Notes: a model not told the origin generated them from the sequence alone. Counted from the first letter of the stretch, positions 32,685 to 44,589 are shown. The stretch is 64,000 nucleotides of DNA from Chlamydomonas reinhardtii (GCF_000002595.2 NC_057011.1:2817087-2881086), one strand, 5' to 3'. A program made the numbers and translations.

Positions 32685-34010
32685 CGGTGGGTGACACCGA
32701 CCATGACGCCGGCATGTGGGCGGGTACCCTCTCATGGGATGTAGGGTGCATTGCTGGTGTAGGTTTGGTAGTGCGAGGATAGGCCCTTTTTCGCGCTGCC
32801 CAATGTAGTGGAGGCGGGTGGGGATTTTGGTTTCGGTGAGGAAGAGGATGTCCGGGGTGTGTGTGCTGACCGTGTGGAGGATGCTTTCATGTATGGTGGC
32901 TGAGCAGTTCCCTGTGTTGAGGGTGAGGATGGAGATGCGTCCGTCAGGGGGTGGGGAGGGGCTGGCCTGGGCTTGGCCGTTTGCGGTTTCGCTGGGTGTG
33001 TTTTGGAGTGTGGCCGTGTGTCTTCTTTCGTGCGCTGTTTCTATGGTGATCTGGTGGAGTCTCTTGGCTGGCGGTGGTGAGATGGGGATGCCGGTGGCGA
33101 GTTTGCGTAGTTTAGGGCTGGAGTTGGGCATACGCCTGGCGGGGCGCTTTGTGGGGCCCGCTGGTTTGGGCACGATGCGTGTGGCAGTGTTGCTTCGGGT
33201 GGCTGGGCCTGGGTGGGCGCTTGTAGTCCGCATTGAGCAGTGTGATTGGCACCTTACAAGCAATACGCAGCCACAGAATGTTGCCAATACTCTTGCCAAT
33301 CGATGCTGGCTAGTTAGCCAGCTCAGGCCAGCTCTCACTCACAGACTGGCGCCGACTGGGCCAAGTCCGGAAGATAGCGTGGCTGAGCCATGCCCTAGCC
33401 TTCCTAGCAATGATCAAAAGCTAGGAAAAACAGGAGCAGGCTCTGAAGCAGCAAACTGCCCAGGGAATGCGGAGACACGACCGGTAGCGAGACTCCCTGT
33501 AAAGGGGCCTCACACCCCTACCACAAAGGTCACGCTTCAAAGCTCCTTGGGATCACAGTGTTGCGACGCGATCCCGAACTTTGTGGGGCCCGCTGTTTTC
33601 GGCACGATGCGTGTGGCAGTTTTGGTTTGACTGGCCTGGGGTCGACGGCAGGGTTGATAAGGGGGTCATGTGCGAGGGCGCTGCGGATGTGGGGCCATTT
33701 TTGTTTGCGGTGGAGGCACCGTTGCCGTTTGGAGCGCGTGTGCGTTTGGTGCCTGCGTGCTGGCGGTTTACCTCAATGGTGCGGGCAGGGGTGATGCGGG
33801 TGGTGGGATGTCCCGGATGTGAAGTTGGTTGATACTTCGGGGTGTCGGGTGTAAGTGAGGGTTAGGGTGAGGCCGCGCCCCAGGTCCGCCCACCAGTAGT
33901 ATCCCGGCTGTGCTAGCTGTGCTGTGTCGGCGTTCGTGAGGGGGTTGGCGCGTGGTGCATTGGAGTCTGTCTCCCCAGGGGAACAAGTCGGCACAGCACC
34001 AGGGCACGTC
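32685..34010 (-). mobile_element. Dualen-like LINE fragment: APE endonuclease N-terminus and upstream linker
   Basis: On the minus strand the part 33240-32685 reads ATRIVPKPAGPTKRPARRMP, a Pro/Thr linker, then GRISILTLNTGNCS ... HTPDILFLTETKIP. This is the start of an APE-type endonuclease (first catalytic Asn in LNTGN, first Glu in LTETK). It stops after about 70 residues of the domain. Part 33577-34010 repeats the linker (ATRIVPK) and extends upstream (GYYWWADLGRGLTLTLTY). Between them, 33241-33576 is unrelated sequence. Either two fragments of the same family or one split by an insertion. Confidence 0.6.
33241..33576. other. 336-bp unrelated segment inside the LINE fragment
   Basis: Lower in GC than the LINE on both sides. 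The LINE linker motif (GTGGGGCCCGCTG ... GCACGATGCGTGTGGCAG) occurs on both flanks, at about 33150 and 33583. No terminal repeats or coding frame recognised. Confidence 0.4.
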
Positions 34011-34169
34011 CTCATACGTCCCTATTGTGCGCCCAGCGACACATCAGACGATGCTAGGGCAGCCCCGTTACTCCCCAAGATAGGCGGTTGGCTAGTCGCA
34101 CGATTAGATCAACGCGGCGATTTTTGGGGTGCGGCGCGTGGTATCAAACCCTCACTCCGAGCACTTTGC

Positions 34170-35491
34170 TCATGCTTCCAAATTCCACAGACTGACAACT
34201 TCTCGTTTAATACGAGACAAGTACTCAACATCGAGCATACGCACCATATGCTGGCGACCGGCCAGGGCTATCTCGTTGCAACGACGAAGATGTGTCTCAC
34301 AGTACCAATAGGCAGATTCGAGATCTGAACCATCCGGCTTAAGAGGTACGAAATGAACCCAAGGCCTCAACCCATTGAAGTACCAAACGTTGTAAACGAA
34401 GGGATACGGATGTAGAGGTACGGAGTAAGATGCCAATGCCCATCCGAAAGCAGTAGAGACATCTGCGCCTTCGATGCACAAGATATACCTACGTACAACT
34501 TGCACGATGACCCTTGCTGACCTCACATGAATTACATAGACTCACCTGTACTGTAAGAGCTCTGTGACGCGCATCTGAGGACGAATAGACGAGTTCACTT
34601 GTCCAACCAACCCAAGTTCGCGTAGAAATGTCCACTGATACATGGGCACTGACGAAATTCCCACATCCGTAAAACTGTACGAACACCAATTCAGTTACAA
34701 CTCGGAGACACAGCATAACATTCTGTACCTTGCGTTACGCCAATGATGAACAACACTTAGCCTAGAAGTCTTCATCAGGCCCTTATGATAGGTTGGAATG
34801 TGTTGAACAGGACCAGACAAAGCGAACCGACCAACGACCAATCGTCTCTTCAGCATAAACGACTTCTCATCAACCAATCCCTGTAACGCGGCTGCGATGC
34901 ATCACCATCCGGGAACTGTAGAACCATCTCGGCAGGGAGAAACAAACCTGAAACTAAATAACCGTTGGGCCATAACAATGCCATTTCTTCACCCGGGTTC
35001 ACTGATCGTGCCAAACTGATAACTGGTTGATTTTCACCGATACAATCGACCAATAGTATTGGAAATCGATGCGTAGCCGAAAACCATTTCCCATGCGGCG
35101 CATGACGAAGAAAATCGCATAAACCCGCAGCATTATCTTTATGACGGTATGCAGCAAAATCGCGATACTTGCGTTGAACATTGTCTTCGGTAGTGTCGTG
35201 CATGTCAAGCATTTCAGCATGTGTTCCATATGGGGAGCTCAATAGCATCCTTTTTATGGTCCCCCATTGCCCTTCAAGCACTAGGGAGTAGAGATCACCA
35301 TACCAAAATGCCACCTGGGCATTAATCCATGCTTGATCCACTTTTCGATTTGTCAAGACGGGTGGCCAAAAGCCTTGGCATGGGTACGGGGCCTTGGCGG
35401 GGCCCGACAACCTTCGCAAAGCAGTTAAGCGAATTAGAATACAGACAGCTCCCGTCAGAGTAATTAATAGCATAAACAACTTAAGTTTCAT
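34170..35491 (-). pseudogene. GT90/CAP10-like glycosyltransferase gene, probably broken
   Basis: Start at 35491 with a signal-anchor (LKLFMLLITLTGAVCILIRL), a type II membrane topology as in many Golgi glycosyltransferases. The middle (HRFPILLVDCIGENQPVISL ... ALLWPNGY) and the C-terminal part (YILCIEGADVSTAFGWALAS, PWVHFVPLKPDGSDLESAYW, then EIALAGRQHMVRMLDVEYLS) match the CAP10/GT90 order: DG-strand, W/FVPL-D-DL helix, terminal helix. GT90 enzymes transfer xylose or glucose from nucleotide sugars. Pieces lie in more than one frame; one boundary (CAG|GTGAGT near 34545) looks like an intron, others look like breaks. The stretch is visibly less GC-rich than its surroundings, suggesting different origin or age. 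Confidence 0.5.
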
Positions 35492-35839
35492 TTCAGGCTA
35501 AGTAATGTCAATATCTTGCTTAAAAAGCGCCGCCGCCCCCTCCCCAGCGTGGTTGCCGAGCCTACCCCGAGCCAATACCTCATGATTGCAGGAATGCCCC
35601 CCCACCCCACCCCCACCCCACCCACCCCCAACCGCAAGTGGGAGTGCAGAGGGAAGCGTAATTGAGTCGTCCGCTAAAAAGAGTTGTGACGTGTCGGTCG
35701 ATCACCGCTGACATGCGCCACAACCGTTCTGGTACAACTCCGCTACCGGGCACATCGTTCCCCCCCACGACTGCAGACGGCGAGGTACGAGCAGGCGAAG
35801 TCGTACCCCCCCCCCCCAGCACGGTAGCGAAGGAAGCAA
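35492..35839. other. Left flank of the fold-back element; no gene seen
   Basis: Contains C-rich homopolymer runs at about 35600-35630 and 35808-35820. No coding frame supported. Confidence 0.4.
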
Positions 35840-35848
35840 CATACAACC
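35840..35848. repeat. Target-site duplication CATACAACC, left
   Basis: The same nine bases occur at 40502-40510. If the border is set as in the first KDZ copy (element ending ...ACCTC), the shared length is eight bases. Confidence 0.75.
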
Positions 35849-36218
35849 CCTGGAGGTATGGGGGGTTCCCCATGGACCGGAGCGCCCCCCTCATGGGGAG
35901 AACCGCATGTACCGGGGCGCCCCCCTCGTGGGGAGGGCCCTCGGCTCCCCAAAATGTCGTCATCGCGGAACACCGCGCCCGCGCCCTCCACCAGCAGTCC
36001 CAGCCCTCCCCCCTTCTCAGGAGGGCTTCCCATAGCTCCCCGCGGCTCCATGCCTGCTCAGCTCGTGCCCGTCGGTGACGGCGCCGGGCACTCCGATTGG
36101 CCTGGACCGCGCGCCTGCATATCGTAACCTCAATAGCAGATGTCGGCATCACTTCTTGGACGGACTAGCTTTATGTAGCAGGAGTGCCAAAATGCCACAG
36201 TAGCTTGGACCAGTTACA

Positions 36219-37134
36219 ATGTCACTTAGGGACTTCAAAGTTCCAAACCCTATAAGTGCAGGCGCTAAAAGGACGGATCGAATTGCGAAGAGGAAAAACC
36301 CGAATCAAGTTAGAGTGCGTGTGCGACCTCGCATTGAACAAAGCAACACTCAACAGGAAGTAGGCCACCACCAGCTAGAAGATGATGAGGGAGAGCAACA
36401 TGCTAACGTGGAAATGCATATGGGCGCTTCAGCAGCGGATCCGCTGCCGCATGTGCACAGCGAGTCCGATGATGAAGACACCGAGCAAGGCGACGACGCA
36501 TCAGTGGACGTTGCAGCTCAGGTTAGGGTCCGAAAGGCGTTCTTAAAGCACTACGCCTCGGGGGCAGACAGCCGCAGCCGCCTCCTCGACAGTGCCGCCG
36601 ACACGCTGCGGGCGTTGGCCCAGGCCATCCCACGCACATGTCCTGGGTGCGGCGTGTCCGCGGTGTTCGGGGGAAAGCGATGTTCCGTGACAATTGTCAC
36701 ATGGGAGCAGCCTGTGATCGCGGAAATACCTGTGGGCTGGTGCACAACGTGCAAGCAGGGCTGCAACTTGCTGCCGGTTCAGGCGGACTGCGTCTCCGAC
36801 TCGAACAGCGGGTGGGACCTCGACCGCGCTCACTCTGGCAAGAACGTTCTCTGGTGGCACCAGTCCGTGCTGCAGATGTATGACATCCTGTCATTCAGGA
36901 CCAGACATCTCAGCGCAGACGCGTTTTGTGACGCTATGATGAACAGCTGGGAGCGCAATGGGATCTCCCGTCCAAGCTCTGTGTCGGCGACAACCCTGCG
37001 CCAGCGCATGCGCGAGGCGCTGCTGCTGTATATGGACTGTCAGAACGTCATCGAGGACTACCCGGAGGACACTATAACCGACTGGCCTCGCGGCGCCCTG
37101 AACAGCTGCCCCTGCTGCGGTGACAGCGTCACAT
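36219..37134 (+). pseudogene. Inverted duplicate of KDZ transposase exon 1 (5' part)
   Basis: Starts MSLRDFKVPNPISAGAKRTD like the parent and continues through CPGCGVSAVF and CPCCGDSVTC. It breaks at about 37134 into the exon-5 region on the other strand. The junction reads GTCACATG|CAACGGG with at most a base of overlap. It may still be transcribed from the arm's promoter, giving an N-terminal fragment of about 300 residues. Confidence 0.85.
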
Positions 37135-40100
37135 GCAACGGGCTCCATTGCGGGCTGCTGCAGGCGCTGTCGTACCTGCATGACAAGTGGCGAAGGTGGA
37201 GGCTATAAGTAACTTGTAACTAAAGGTTCAGAACATGAAGACTTCTCAAAGCAAGCCCCCCACCAAGCTAATTACCCACCTCCTCGACCTCGCAGCTCAT
37301 CTCCTTTGCAAGGGCTGCCTCCAGGTCGTCAACGCGCTGCCGCGCACTGGACAGGACCGCCTTCGCACGCTCACGCATGCGCCAGAGCCGCATCGGCATG
37401 TCCTCCAAAACGTCCCGGCAGTACAGGCGGCACACACGCTCCAGATGCGCCTCCCTATTCGCCGGACTCATGTACTGGGTGACCCCGCCATGCGGCCCAA
37501 TGACGCTGTTGAAGATCTCAGCCGGCTCCCCAGTGCCCTGCCCCACACCACCTACGCTGGCGTGACCAAATGCCTTCTGGCAGGCGAGGCTGCAAACAGT
37601 ACACATGACATTGTTAGTCATCGCCAGAGTAAGAAGTGATAGCCACTCACCTGTGGGCGTACCGATGCCACGGCGGGATTAGGGGTCGCAGGCCTGCGCC
37701 CAGCTGCTGCAGCTCTGGAGCTTGCCGTCCCAGCCATTTGGTGTAGGATTTGCCCCACCTGCATTCATTGCAGTCGCAAAACTTAGCGTAACTGTATGGA
37801 ACGGAAGCAGAAGCCCTACAGGAGCAAACCCACCTGCAAGCAATGTCGTACCACCAGAACTGCACCGCTGTTCCAGCGCTCAGGAGAGACAACGCCGCAG
37901 TCGTAGCGTAGGCATGACGTTCGCCTCCGAACAGGTTCATCAACCGCAGCAGCATACCGTGCCGGCATAGCACAGCCCCGACTGCCGTGATCAGGTTCTT
38001 GCGTGACTCGGCTGCAAGCACCTGTTGGGGCAGACGGGTCGGGTTAGGGCTGTAAGGTTCTGTTAGGCCATGGTGCTGGTACGTCACTCATTCCACACTA
38101 CTGACCTTATCGGCGTTGAAGTTGGAGCAGTGGGTTGCTCCAATCTGCTGCGAAGCCGTGCCGTCTGCAAGTACCTGCTGGATGAGCGTGTTGGGCAGGA
38201 AAAGGCGGCGGCGTGCAAGCTGCGTGTACTGCGCCGCGTAGCCTCTGAACGCCAGCAAATTCAACTTGAAGCATGCGTCGAAGTGCACCGAGTGGAGACA
38301 AGAAGGACCCGGACCAGAGCCCTCAGGACTGCATGCGGTGAGCAGCCATGCTGAAGCGACAGCGGCTGCACCAAGCATGGCCACAGTAGCGGCTGCCATG
38401 GCGCCGCCGGCTGGCCCGGCGTCTGCCATGTCCACACCCGCCACGCCGCCACTGCCGCTCGGCCCGGCGCGTGCGCCCACCACCGTTTCCCCAGCCACTG
38501 CAGCGGCAGCCGCTACGCCGGCTGCCATGGCGCCGCTGGCTGGCCCGGCGTCTGCCATGTCCACACCCGCCACGCCGCCACTGCCGCTCGGCCCGGCGCG
38601 TGCGCCCACCACCGTTTCCCCAGCCACTGCAGCGGCAGCCGCTACGCCGGCTGCCATGGCGCCGCTGGCTGGCCCGGCGTCTGCCATGTCCACACCCGCC
38701 ACGCCGCCACTGCCGCTCGGCCCGGCGCGTGCGCCCACCACCGTTTCCCCAACCACTGCAGGGGCAGCCGCTACGCCGGCTGCCATGGCGCCGCCGGCTG
38801 GCCCGGCGTCTGCCATGTCCACACCCGCCACGCCGCCACTGCCGCTCGGCCCGGCGCGTGCGCCCACCACCGTTTCCCCAACCACTGCAGGGGCAGCCGC
38901 TACGCCGGCTGCCATGGCGCCGCCGGCTGGCCCGGCGTCTGCCATGTCCACACCCGCCACGCCGCCACTGCCGCTCGGCCCGGCGCGTGCGCCCACCACC
39001 GTTTCCCCAACCACTGCAGGGGCAGCCGCTACGCCGGCTGCCATGGCGCCGCCAGCTGGCCCGGCGTCTGCCATGTCCACACCCGCCACGCCGCCACTGC
39101 CGCTCGGCCCGGCGCGTGCGCCCACCACCGTTTCCCCAACCACTGCAGGGGCAGCCGCTACGCCGGCTGCCATGGCGCCGCCAGCTGGCCCGGCGCCTGC
39201 GTCCACCGCCATTGCTGCACATGTGACGCTGTCACCGCAGCAGGGGCAGCTGTTCAGGGCGCCGCGAGGCCAGTCGGTTATAGTGTCCTCCGGGTAGTCC
39301 TCGATGACGTTCTGACAGTCCATATACAGCAGCAGCGCCTCGCGCATGCGCTGGCGCAGGGTTGTCGCCGACACAGAGCTTGGACGGGAGATCCCATTGC
39401 GCTCCCAGCTGTTCATCATAGCGTCACAAAACGCGTCTGCGCTGAGATGTCTGGTCCTGAATGACAGGATGTCATACATCTGCAGCACGGACTGGTGCCA
39501 CCAGAGAACGTTCTTGCCAGAGTGAGCGCGGTCGAGGTCCCACCCGCTGTTCGAGTCGGAGACGCAGTCCGCCTGAACCGGCAGCAAGTTGCAGCCCTGC
39601 TTGCACGTTGTGCACCAGCCCACAGGTATTTCCGCGATCACAGGCTGCTCCCATGTGACAATTGTCACGGAACATCGCTTTCCCCCGAACACCGCGGACA
39701 CGCCGCACCCAGGACATGTGCGTGGGATGGCCTGGGCCAACGCCCGCAGCGTGTCGGCGGCACTGTCGAGGAGGCGGCTGCGGCTGTCTGCCCCCGAGGC
39801 GTAGTGCTTTAAGAACGCCTTTCGGACCCTGACCTGAGCTGCAACGTCCACTGATGCGTCGTCGCCTTGCTCGGTGTCTTCATCATCGGACTCGCTGTGC
39901 ACATGCGGCAGCGGATCCGCTGCTGAAGCGCCCATATGCATTTCCACGTTAGCATGTTGCTCTCCCTCATCATCTTCTAGCTGGTGGTGGCCTACTTCCT
40001 GTTGAGTGTTGCTTTGTTCAATGCGAGGTCGCACACGCACTCTAACTTGATTCGGGTTTTTCCTCTTCGCAATTCGATCCGTCCTTTTAGCGCCTGCACT

Positions 40101-40136
40101 TATAGGGTTTGGAACTTTGAAGTCCCTAAGTGACAT
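37135..40136 (-). pseudogene. KDZ transposase, 3'-truncated copy
   Basis: Exons 1-4 match the 12.4-15.9 kb gene nearly base for base, with the same GT-AG borders (YDIAC at the end of exon 2, GEPAEIFNSVIG in exon 4). Only the first ~70 bases of exon 5 remain (about 37135-37203) before the inverted arm. Exon 1 is longer than in the parent because a 43-residue Ala/Gly repeat has expanded. Confidence 0.85.
38383..39200. repeat. 129-bp coding tandem repeat in the KDZ fold-back copy
   Basis: GCTACGCCGGCTGCCATGG recurs at 38512, 38641, 38770, 38899, 39028 and 39157, a 129-bp period (43 codons). The sister gene at 14.8-14.98 kb has under two units. Two sequence subtypes (CAGCGG and CAGGGG variants) are grouped, showing stepwise expansion. 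Confidence 0.95.
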
Positions 40137-40501
40137 TGTAACTGGTCCAAGCTACTGTGGCATTTTGGCACTCCTGCTACATAAAGCTAGTCCGTCCAAG
40201 AAGTGATGCCGACATCTGCTATTGAGGTTACGATATGCAGGCGCGCGGTCCAGGCCAATCGGAGTGCCCGGCGCCGTCACCAGCGGGCACGAGCTGAGCA
40301 GGCATGGAGCCGCGGGGAGCTATGGGAAGCCCTCCTGAGAAGGGGGGAGGGCTGGGACTGCTGGTGGAGGGCGCGGGCGCGGTGTTCCGCGATGACGACA
40401 TTTTGGGGAGCCGAGGGCCCTCCCCACGAGGGGGGCGCCCCGGTACATGCGGTTCTCCCCATGAGGGGGGCGCTCCGGTCCATGGGGAACCCCCCATACC
40501 T

Positions 40502-40510
40502 CATACAACC
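40502..40510. repeat. Target-site duplication CATACAACC, right
   Basis: Directly follows the element end ...CCCCATACCT and pairs with 35840-35848. Confidence 0.75.
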
Positions 40511-43277
40511 AATAACGAGCCCCCCCTACGTCAGACAGGGGGGATGGCAAAGTCCACACACGTTCACGAACAGCACATCACACCATGCGGGATGACATGC
40601 GAGAGTGTTCGTGCCACGCAACACATGAGACCTAAGGTCAAGTCAGTCCAGATAGCTAGCTCCGGGTCCAAGCTAGCTCCAAGCTGATGGCTGATGCGGC
40701 ATGTACGCCAGGCTGGCGCACATGGGAATGCTGCTTGTGACTGGGCCGGCAGGACCACGCATGGAAGAGGGGTTGAGGGCGATGCGCGCCCCCCCGCGTG
40801 AAGGCGCCAGTCACACCTTGCGGTACGGGCACCGCGTTGCCCTCCCCCAGACGCTGCCGTCGATGGGTCGTCCTCTCGAGCTAAGGCTAGACTGCTGCTA
40901 GCACCACGCCGGGTGGCCGTTCACTGGGGAACGCATAAAAGATAGCGGAGCAGTAGGGTAGGTGCGCTGACCAAGGTTGTAGCAGCTGTACCAGAATGGA
41001 GAGGAGAAGGTCCAGAGGGCGATAACCACATATGTGGCTGCGAGAAGTAGAGGCGATGTAGAGAGTGAAGCGATGAAGAAGATGGAGAGCCAAGTATGCA
41101 TGTCCGGCAGGATGTCAACACGCGCGTGTGTGTGACGCGGATGACGCTAGCACATGGAGCGCTGACAAAGATACAATATGTCGCGTAGACCATATTGCAT
41201 AGGAGAGGTGCGGTGAAGGACGGAGCTCGCTGAGGGAGCCAAGCCGCCGCAAGTCGCCATGAGAAGGTCGCGCGCCAGGGCGCGACGCAGCCCAAGTCTC
41301 GATAGAGCAGAAATGAAGATGAGGGTTGAGTTGCATCGTCCGGATACGGTGCCAAGCAGCAGGCGACCCCGCGATCACCTAAACGTAATACACGTGGAAC
41401 CATTTGGCCACTGAGTCCCTTGATTCCCGTTGCGCACCAGGGTGATCAATCCTAGCCGCTGACGGGGACGACCAGGCTCGTGTTGACACTTGCTGTTCAG
41501 CGTAGAGCTGGCTGCTACTGCGAGGCTTAGGCAGACTGACGCAGACTAACGGGGCACGTCATGCCCCCGTGAGAGAGGCGGCGGAGTAAGGGACAGAGGC
41601 ATGCAAGGCTCGTGGGTTGGGTATGAGTTGACACAGACTGATAGTCATTCTGCTATCTTGCGCTGGCGGCAACTCAACCAACGAGCCAGGTCACGGTTGA
41701 GAGCTATAAACCCCCCGGCAAGGCCCATGCAGCCCGCCATGCAGGGGATGACAAACCATCAGTAACACCGGCATACGGGCACAGGCTTCTGGCGGCACGC
41801 CCCGTCACGCCCCGGGGGCCTAGGTAGTTGCGCCGTGCCGCACACACGATATCACCCGACACCACCTCCGGCGCCACTATGCCGCCGGCGTCGCACCCCG
41901 TTCCTCAACTTCGCCATCATCCCTCGCACCGCCACCGCCACCGCCACCGCCTTCACAGACCACTCGCAGGCCAGCTTTCCAACGTACTCTTTACCCAGTC
42001 ACGCAAATATCTACAATCGTAGCACCTCCGTGAAACCTCCGGCGAGGGCGCGCGCGTAGACTATCCACACCAAACATTCAGTGACGCCTTCCCATACTCA
42101 TCTAGGCGTCCCCACCTCCTGTTGTGTTGCTGGCGTGTTTGCACCGCATTCGACTCGCCCGCCCTTAGTAGTTACAGTGCCTGCCCATGCCCCTGCCTGC
42201 CCATGCCCCTGCCTGCCCATGCCCCTGCCTGCCCATGCGCCATCACAAGCCCTGCGGGCATCACACTGTCGGCTGGTTCGGCTGCCCCACCTCTCCCCCC
42301 CGCAAATTCGTTAACTCGCCAACACAAGCAACCCGGTCTCTGTGGCACCGTCCAAATTTGCACTCGCTTCAACCCCGCAAAACTGGTCGGGGCAAACGTC
42401 CGACTAGGAATCTAACCGTGTCAAAGTTTGCCCCAGTGCCGTACAGCCCTTTCCGTGCGGGGGGGGGGGGGGGGTCTTGGGGGCAGATAGGGGGGTTCCC
42501 CGACGGCAAAAAGGTCACCCCTGACTCCCCCGCGCTCTTAGACACTTCTCATACATAACATTGACTTTGCTGGTTGAGTGGCAGGGCGGTCCGCGCTCGC
42601 CCGCGGTCGAAATGGACGGGTTTTGGCCAGCCAGCCAGCAAGCTCGATGGGTACGTGCGGGCATACTCTTACTCTTACTCAACATGCTATTTAGACACAT
42701 TATACCGCATTGAAACGTATCCCGGAGCAAAATGCGAGAATCGGCCGACCGGCGACCGAGGTCCCTCTACGCGGGTACCACTCTGGTCATTTGCTGTATC
42801 CAAACTTTGACAACCTGGTAGACCCAGCAGGTATCATCTGACAAGGCCGCCAGCATACCTACCCGGCAACTTGAAAGGCCGTACGGCTGCAGACGTGCAT
42901 GGGGTGTGCAATGGGACACGCAAATATTGTCGTCGTGAAAACTAAAAGCGAGTGATAGCACGATGGATAGCGTATGCACAGTGTATGCAGGATATGCAAC
43001 CGCCACTGTAATAAGAATAGGCATCTTAAAGTTATGTGCACAATTGTCCGGGGGGGTGCATGCTCCAAGCCAAACCCGCACGCTCGGAGGACTCTGGGAG
43101 TCGCCCGGGGCAAATCCTACCGCAGTATTTAGACGCCGCCTTTTTGTACATAACTTACATCATTAGTGGGCATTAGCGCTCGGCAGAGGACAAAACATGT
43201 TGGTCAGGGCTCAAGAGGTCATCCGGACAGCGTAGGGCGAATTCCAGTAAGTCCTGGCGAGCGCGACATTTAGCATT
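40511..43277. other. Gene-poor stretch; no gene recognised
   Basis: Frames on both strands (for example minus 40921-41403) carry no known motif. It contains a short (CTGCCCATGCCCCTGC) tandem repeat at about 42178-42238 (four units) and a G-run of about 18 at 42460. The stretch 42870-43060 is A/T-richer than its surroundings. Confidence 0.45.
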
Positions 43278-43280
43278 TCG

Positions 43281-43402
43281 CCCTACGTCAGTGTTTCGGA
43301 CCTTAACCCCCCCGTTAACCCCGTTAACCCACGACCCCCGTCCCGCCCGGGGGGGGATTAAAGGGGGTCGGTGAGGTTAGGGGCCGAAACACTGACGTAG
43401 GG
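43281..43402. mobile_element. 122-bp MITE-like element
   Basis: Perfect 19-bp terminal inverted repeats (CCCTACGTCAGTGTTTCGG) at 43281-43299 and 43384-43402. The trinucleotide TCG sits immediately outside each end, as a 3-bp target duplication would (typical of CACTA and PIF/Harbinger groups). The inside is C/G-run rich with no coding potential. Confidence 0.75.
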
Positions 43403-43800
43403 TCGACTTCGGCTCCCGCTCGATTTTATGCCCGGAAATCATTCAGGGACCTTATAATATGTTACATAATGACATTTCGGCGGTCTAGGGCATTGGACAC
43501 ACGCAGTCCATAGAGACTTGCTGGCGTGGTACCCGCGTGGGTCCCTCAAGCAGCCATTTGTTCAATATCTCAACGTTGCCGTGCCTATACGTAGCTATCG
43601 GTAGATGCTAGAGAGTCTCTACGGGGGCTAAAAGCAGCTCTTCGCGCAAAATGTCGAGCTATTTATAATATACGCATGTCATGAACAGGCACTTGGGACG
43701 GTTTGGGCCTTGGACGGTGCCGCGTGTATGGGCAAGTCCCGGGCGAGACCGGGTCTGAACACATGGACGTGCTTGGTTTTGAGAAGGGGAGGGGGCGAAG

Positions 43801-44207
43801 GTACAAAGCTGACACCCTTGTTTTGGGCTGAGTCCCCCCAGCGACTGGCCTTCGTGCCAACCTCCCGACTGGCCTTCGCCCCCAACCTTCCGACTGTCCT
43901 TCGCCCCCCCCCCCCTGGAACGCTTCGCTGGGGGGGCTCAGCCCCAAAATGGCGCAATCCTGTGCGCTTGCGTTACAGCGCGATTTAAGCTAAGCTAATC
44001 ATCATGACGGATTGCTTATAGATTCCTCTATACGTGATCTTCTCCCCAGGGCGTGAGAGCGAATGCAGCGTATGAACGAAGCAAATAACTGTGTTTCCTC
44101 GGCAGGCGCGAGATTGCGCAGAGCAAAACCCTATAACGCAATTTACTAGCAGCGCCCACTGGCTTGTCTGATAGCACATTCTCAAGACAAGGGTGTCAGC
44201 TTTGTAC
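43801..44207. mobile_element. 407-bp inverted-repeat element with a nested fold-back
   Basis: The ends are a perfect 21-bp inverted repeat (GTACAAAGCTGACACC... left). Inside, 43821-43844 and 43925-43949 form a second near-perfect inverted pair (TTTTGGGCTGAGTCCCCCC...), with a short CGACTGGCCTTCG tandem motif in its loop. No transposase and no clear target duplication. Non-autonomous DNA element is the likeliest reading. Confidence 0.5.
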
Positions 44208-44589
44208 AGCTGGAAAATGGGCTGAGCCCCCGTACGCTTGGGAGCTAATAGGCGTGTAACGCCCCGTCAGAGCCTCCGTGCCGCTACAACGCGCAGGCGC
44301 ATCGGCTAGGGACACGTGGGTTGGGGCCACGCATGCCTTGGCACGTTCCCAAACACCCAAGCATTTCTTTCGCCTCCTGCCAGACTCCCCGGCGCCCCAC
44401 GCTCAGAGGGCTAGGCGCGGGGCGGGGGCGACCTCGGGGCTTCTCGGCATTCTGGCGCGTCGGCAGGCATGGCTCAGCAAGTCGCTCAGAACTTTCGATA
44501 TACTTCCCCGCTTTGCTTGCCGCCAACATAGTTTGCCTTAAAGACTGCATATCAGCGGGCACCGGATGCTTTCCTCGCGACCTGCGAAA

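Larger units (their letters stand above)
35849..40501. mobile_element. KDZ fold-back derivative with ~1.28 kb inverted arms
   Basis: Left arm 35854-37134 and right arm about 39221-40501 are inverted copies of the KDZ right end plus the first ~300 codons of the transposase. The arms share bases that differ from the 7-16 kb element (QQEV rather than QQQV; VFGGK rather than VFRGK), so one was copied from the other inside this element. The remaining transposase gene lies between (minus strand). The PHD gene, minisatellite, transposase 3' part and original left end are missing. A target duplication flanks the whole. It cannot encode a full transposase, so it would depend on a partner element. Confidence 0.85.

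Noticed and set aside
38266-39297. 343-codon plus-strand frame in the fold-back element
   Set aside because: It is the antisense of the 129-bp repeat within the transposase exon.
40921-41403. 160-codon minus-strand frame
   Set aside because: No recognisable motif, no splice context; treated as chance.
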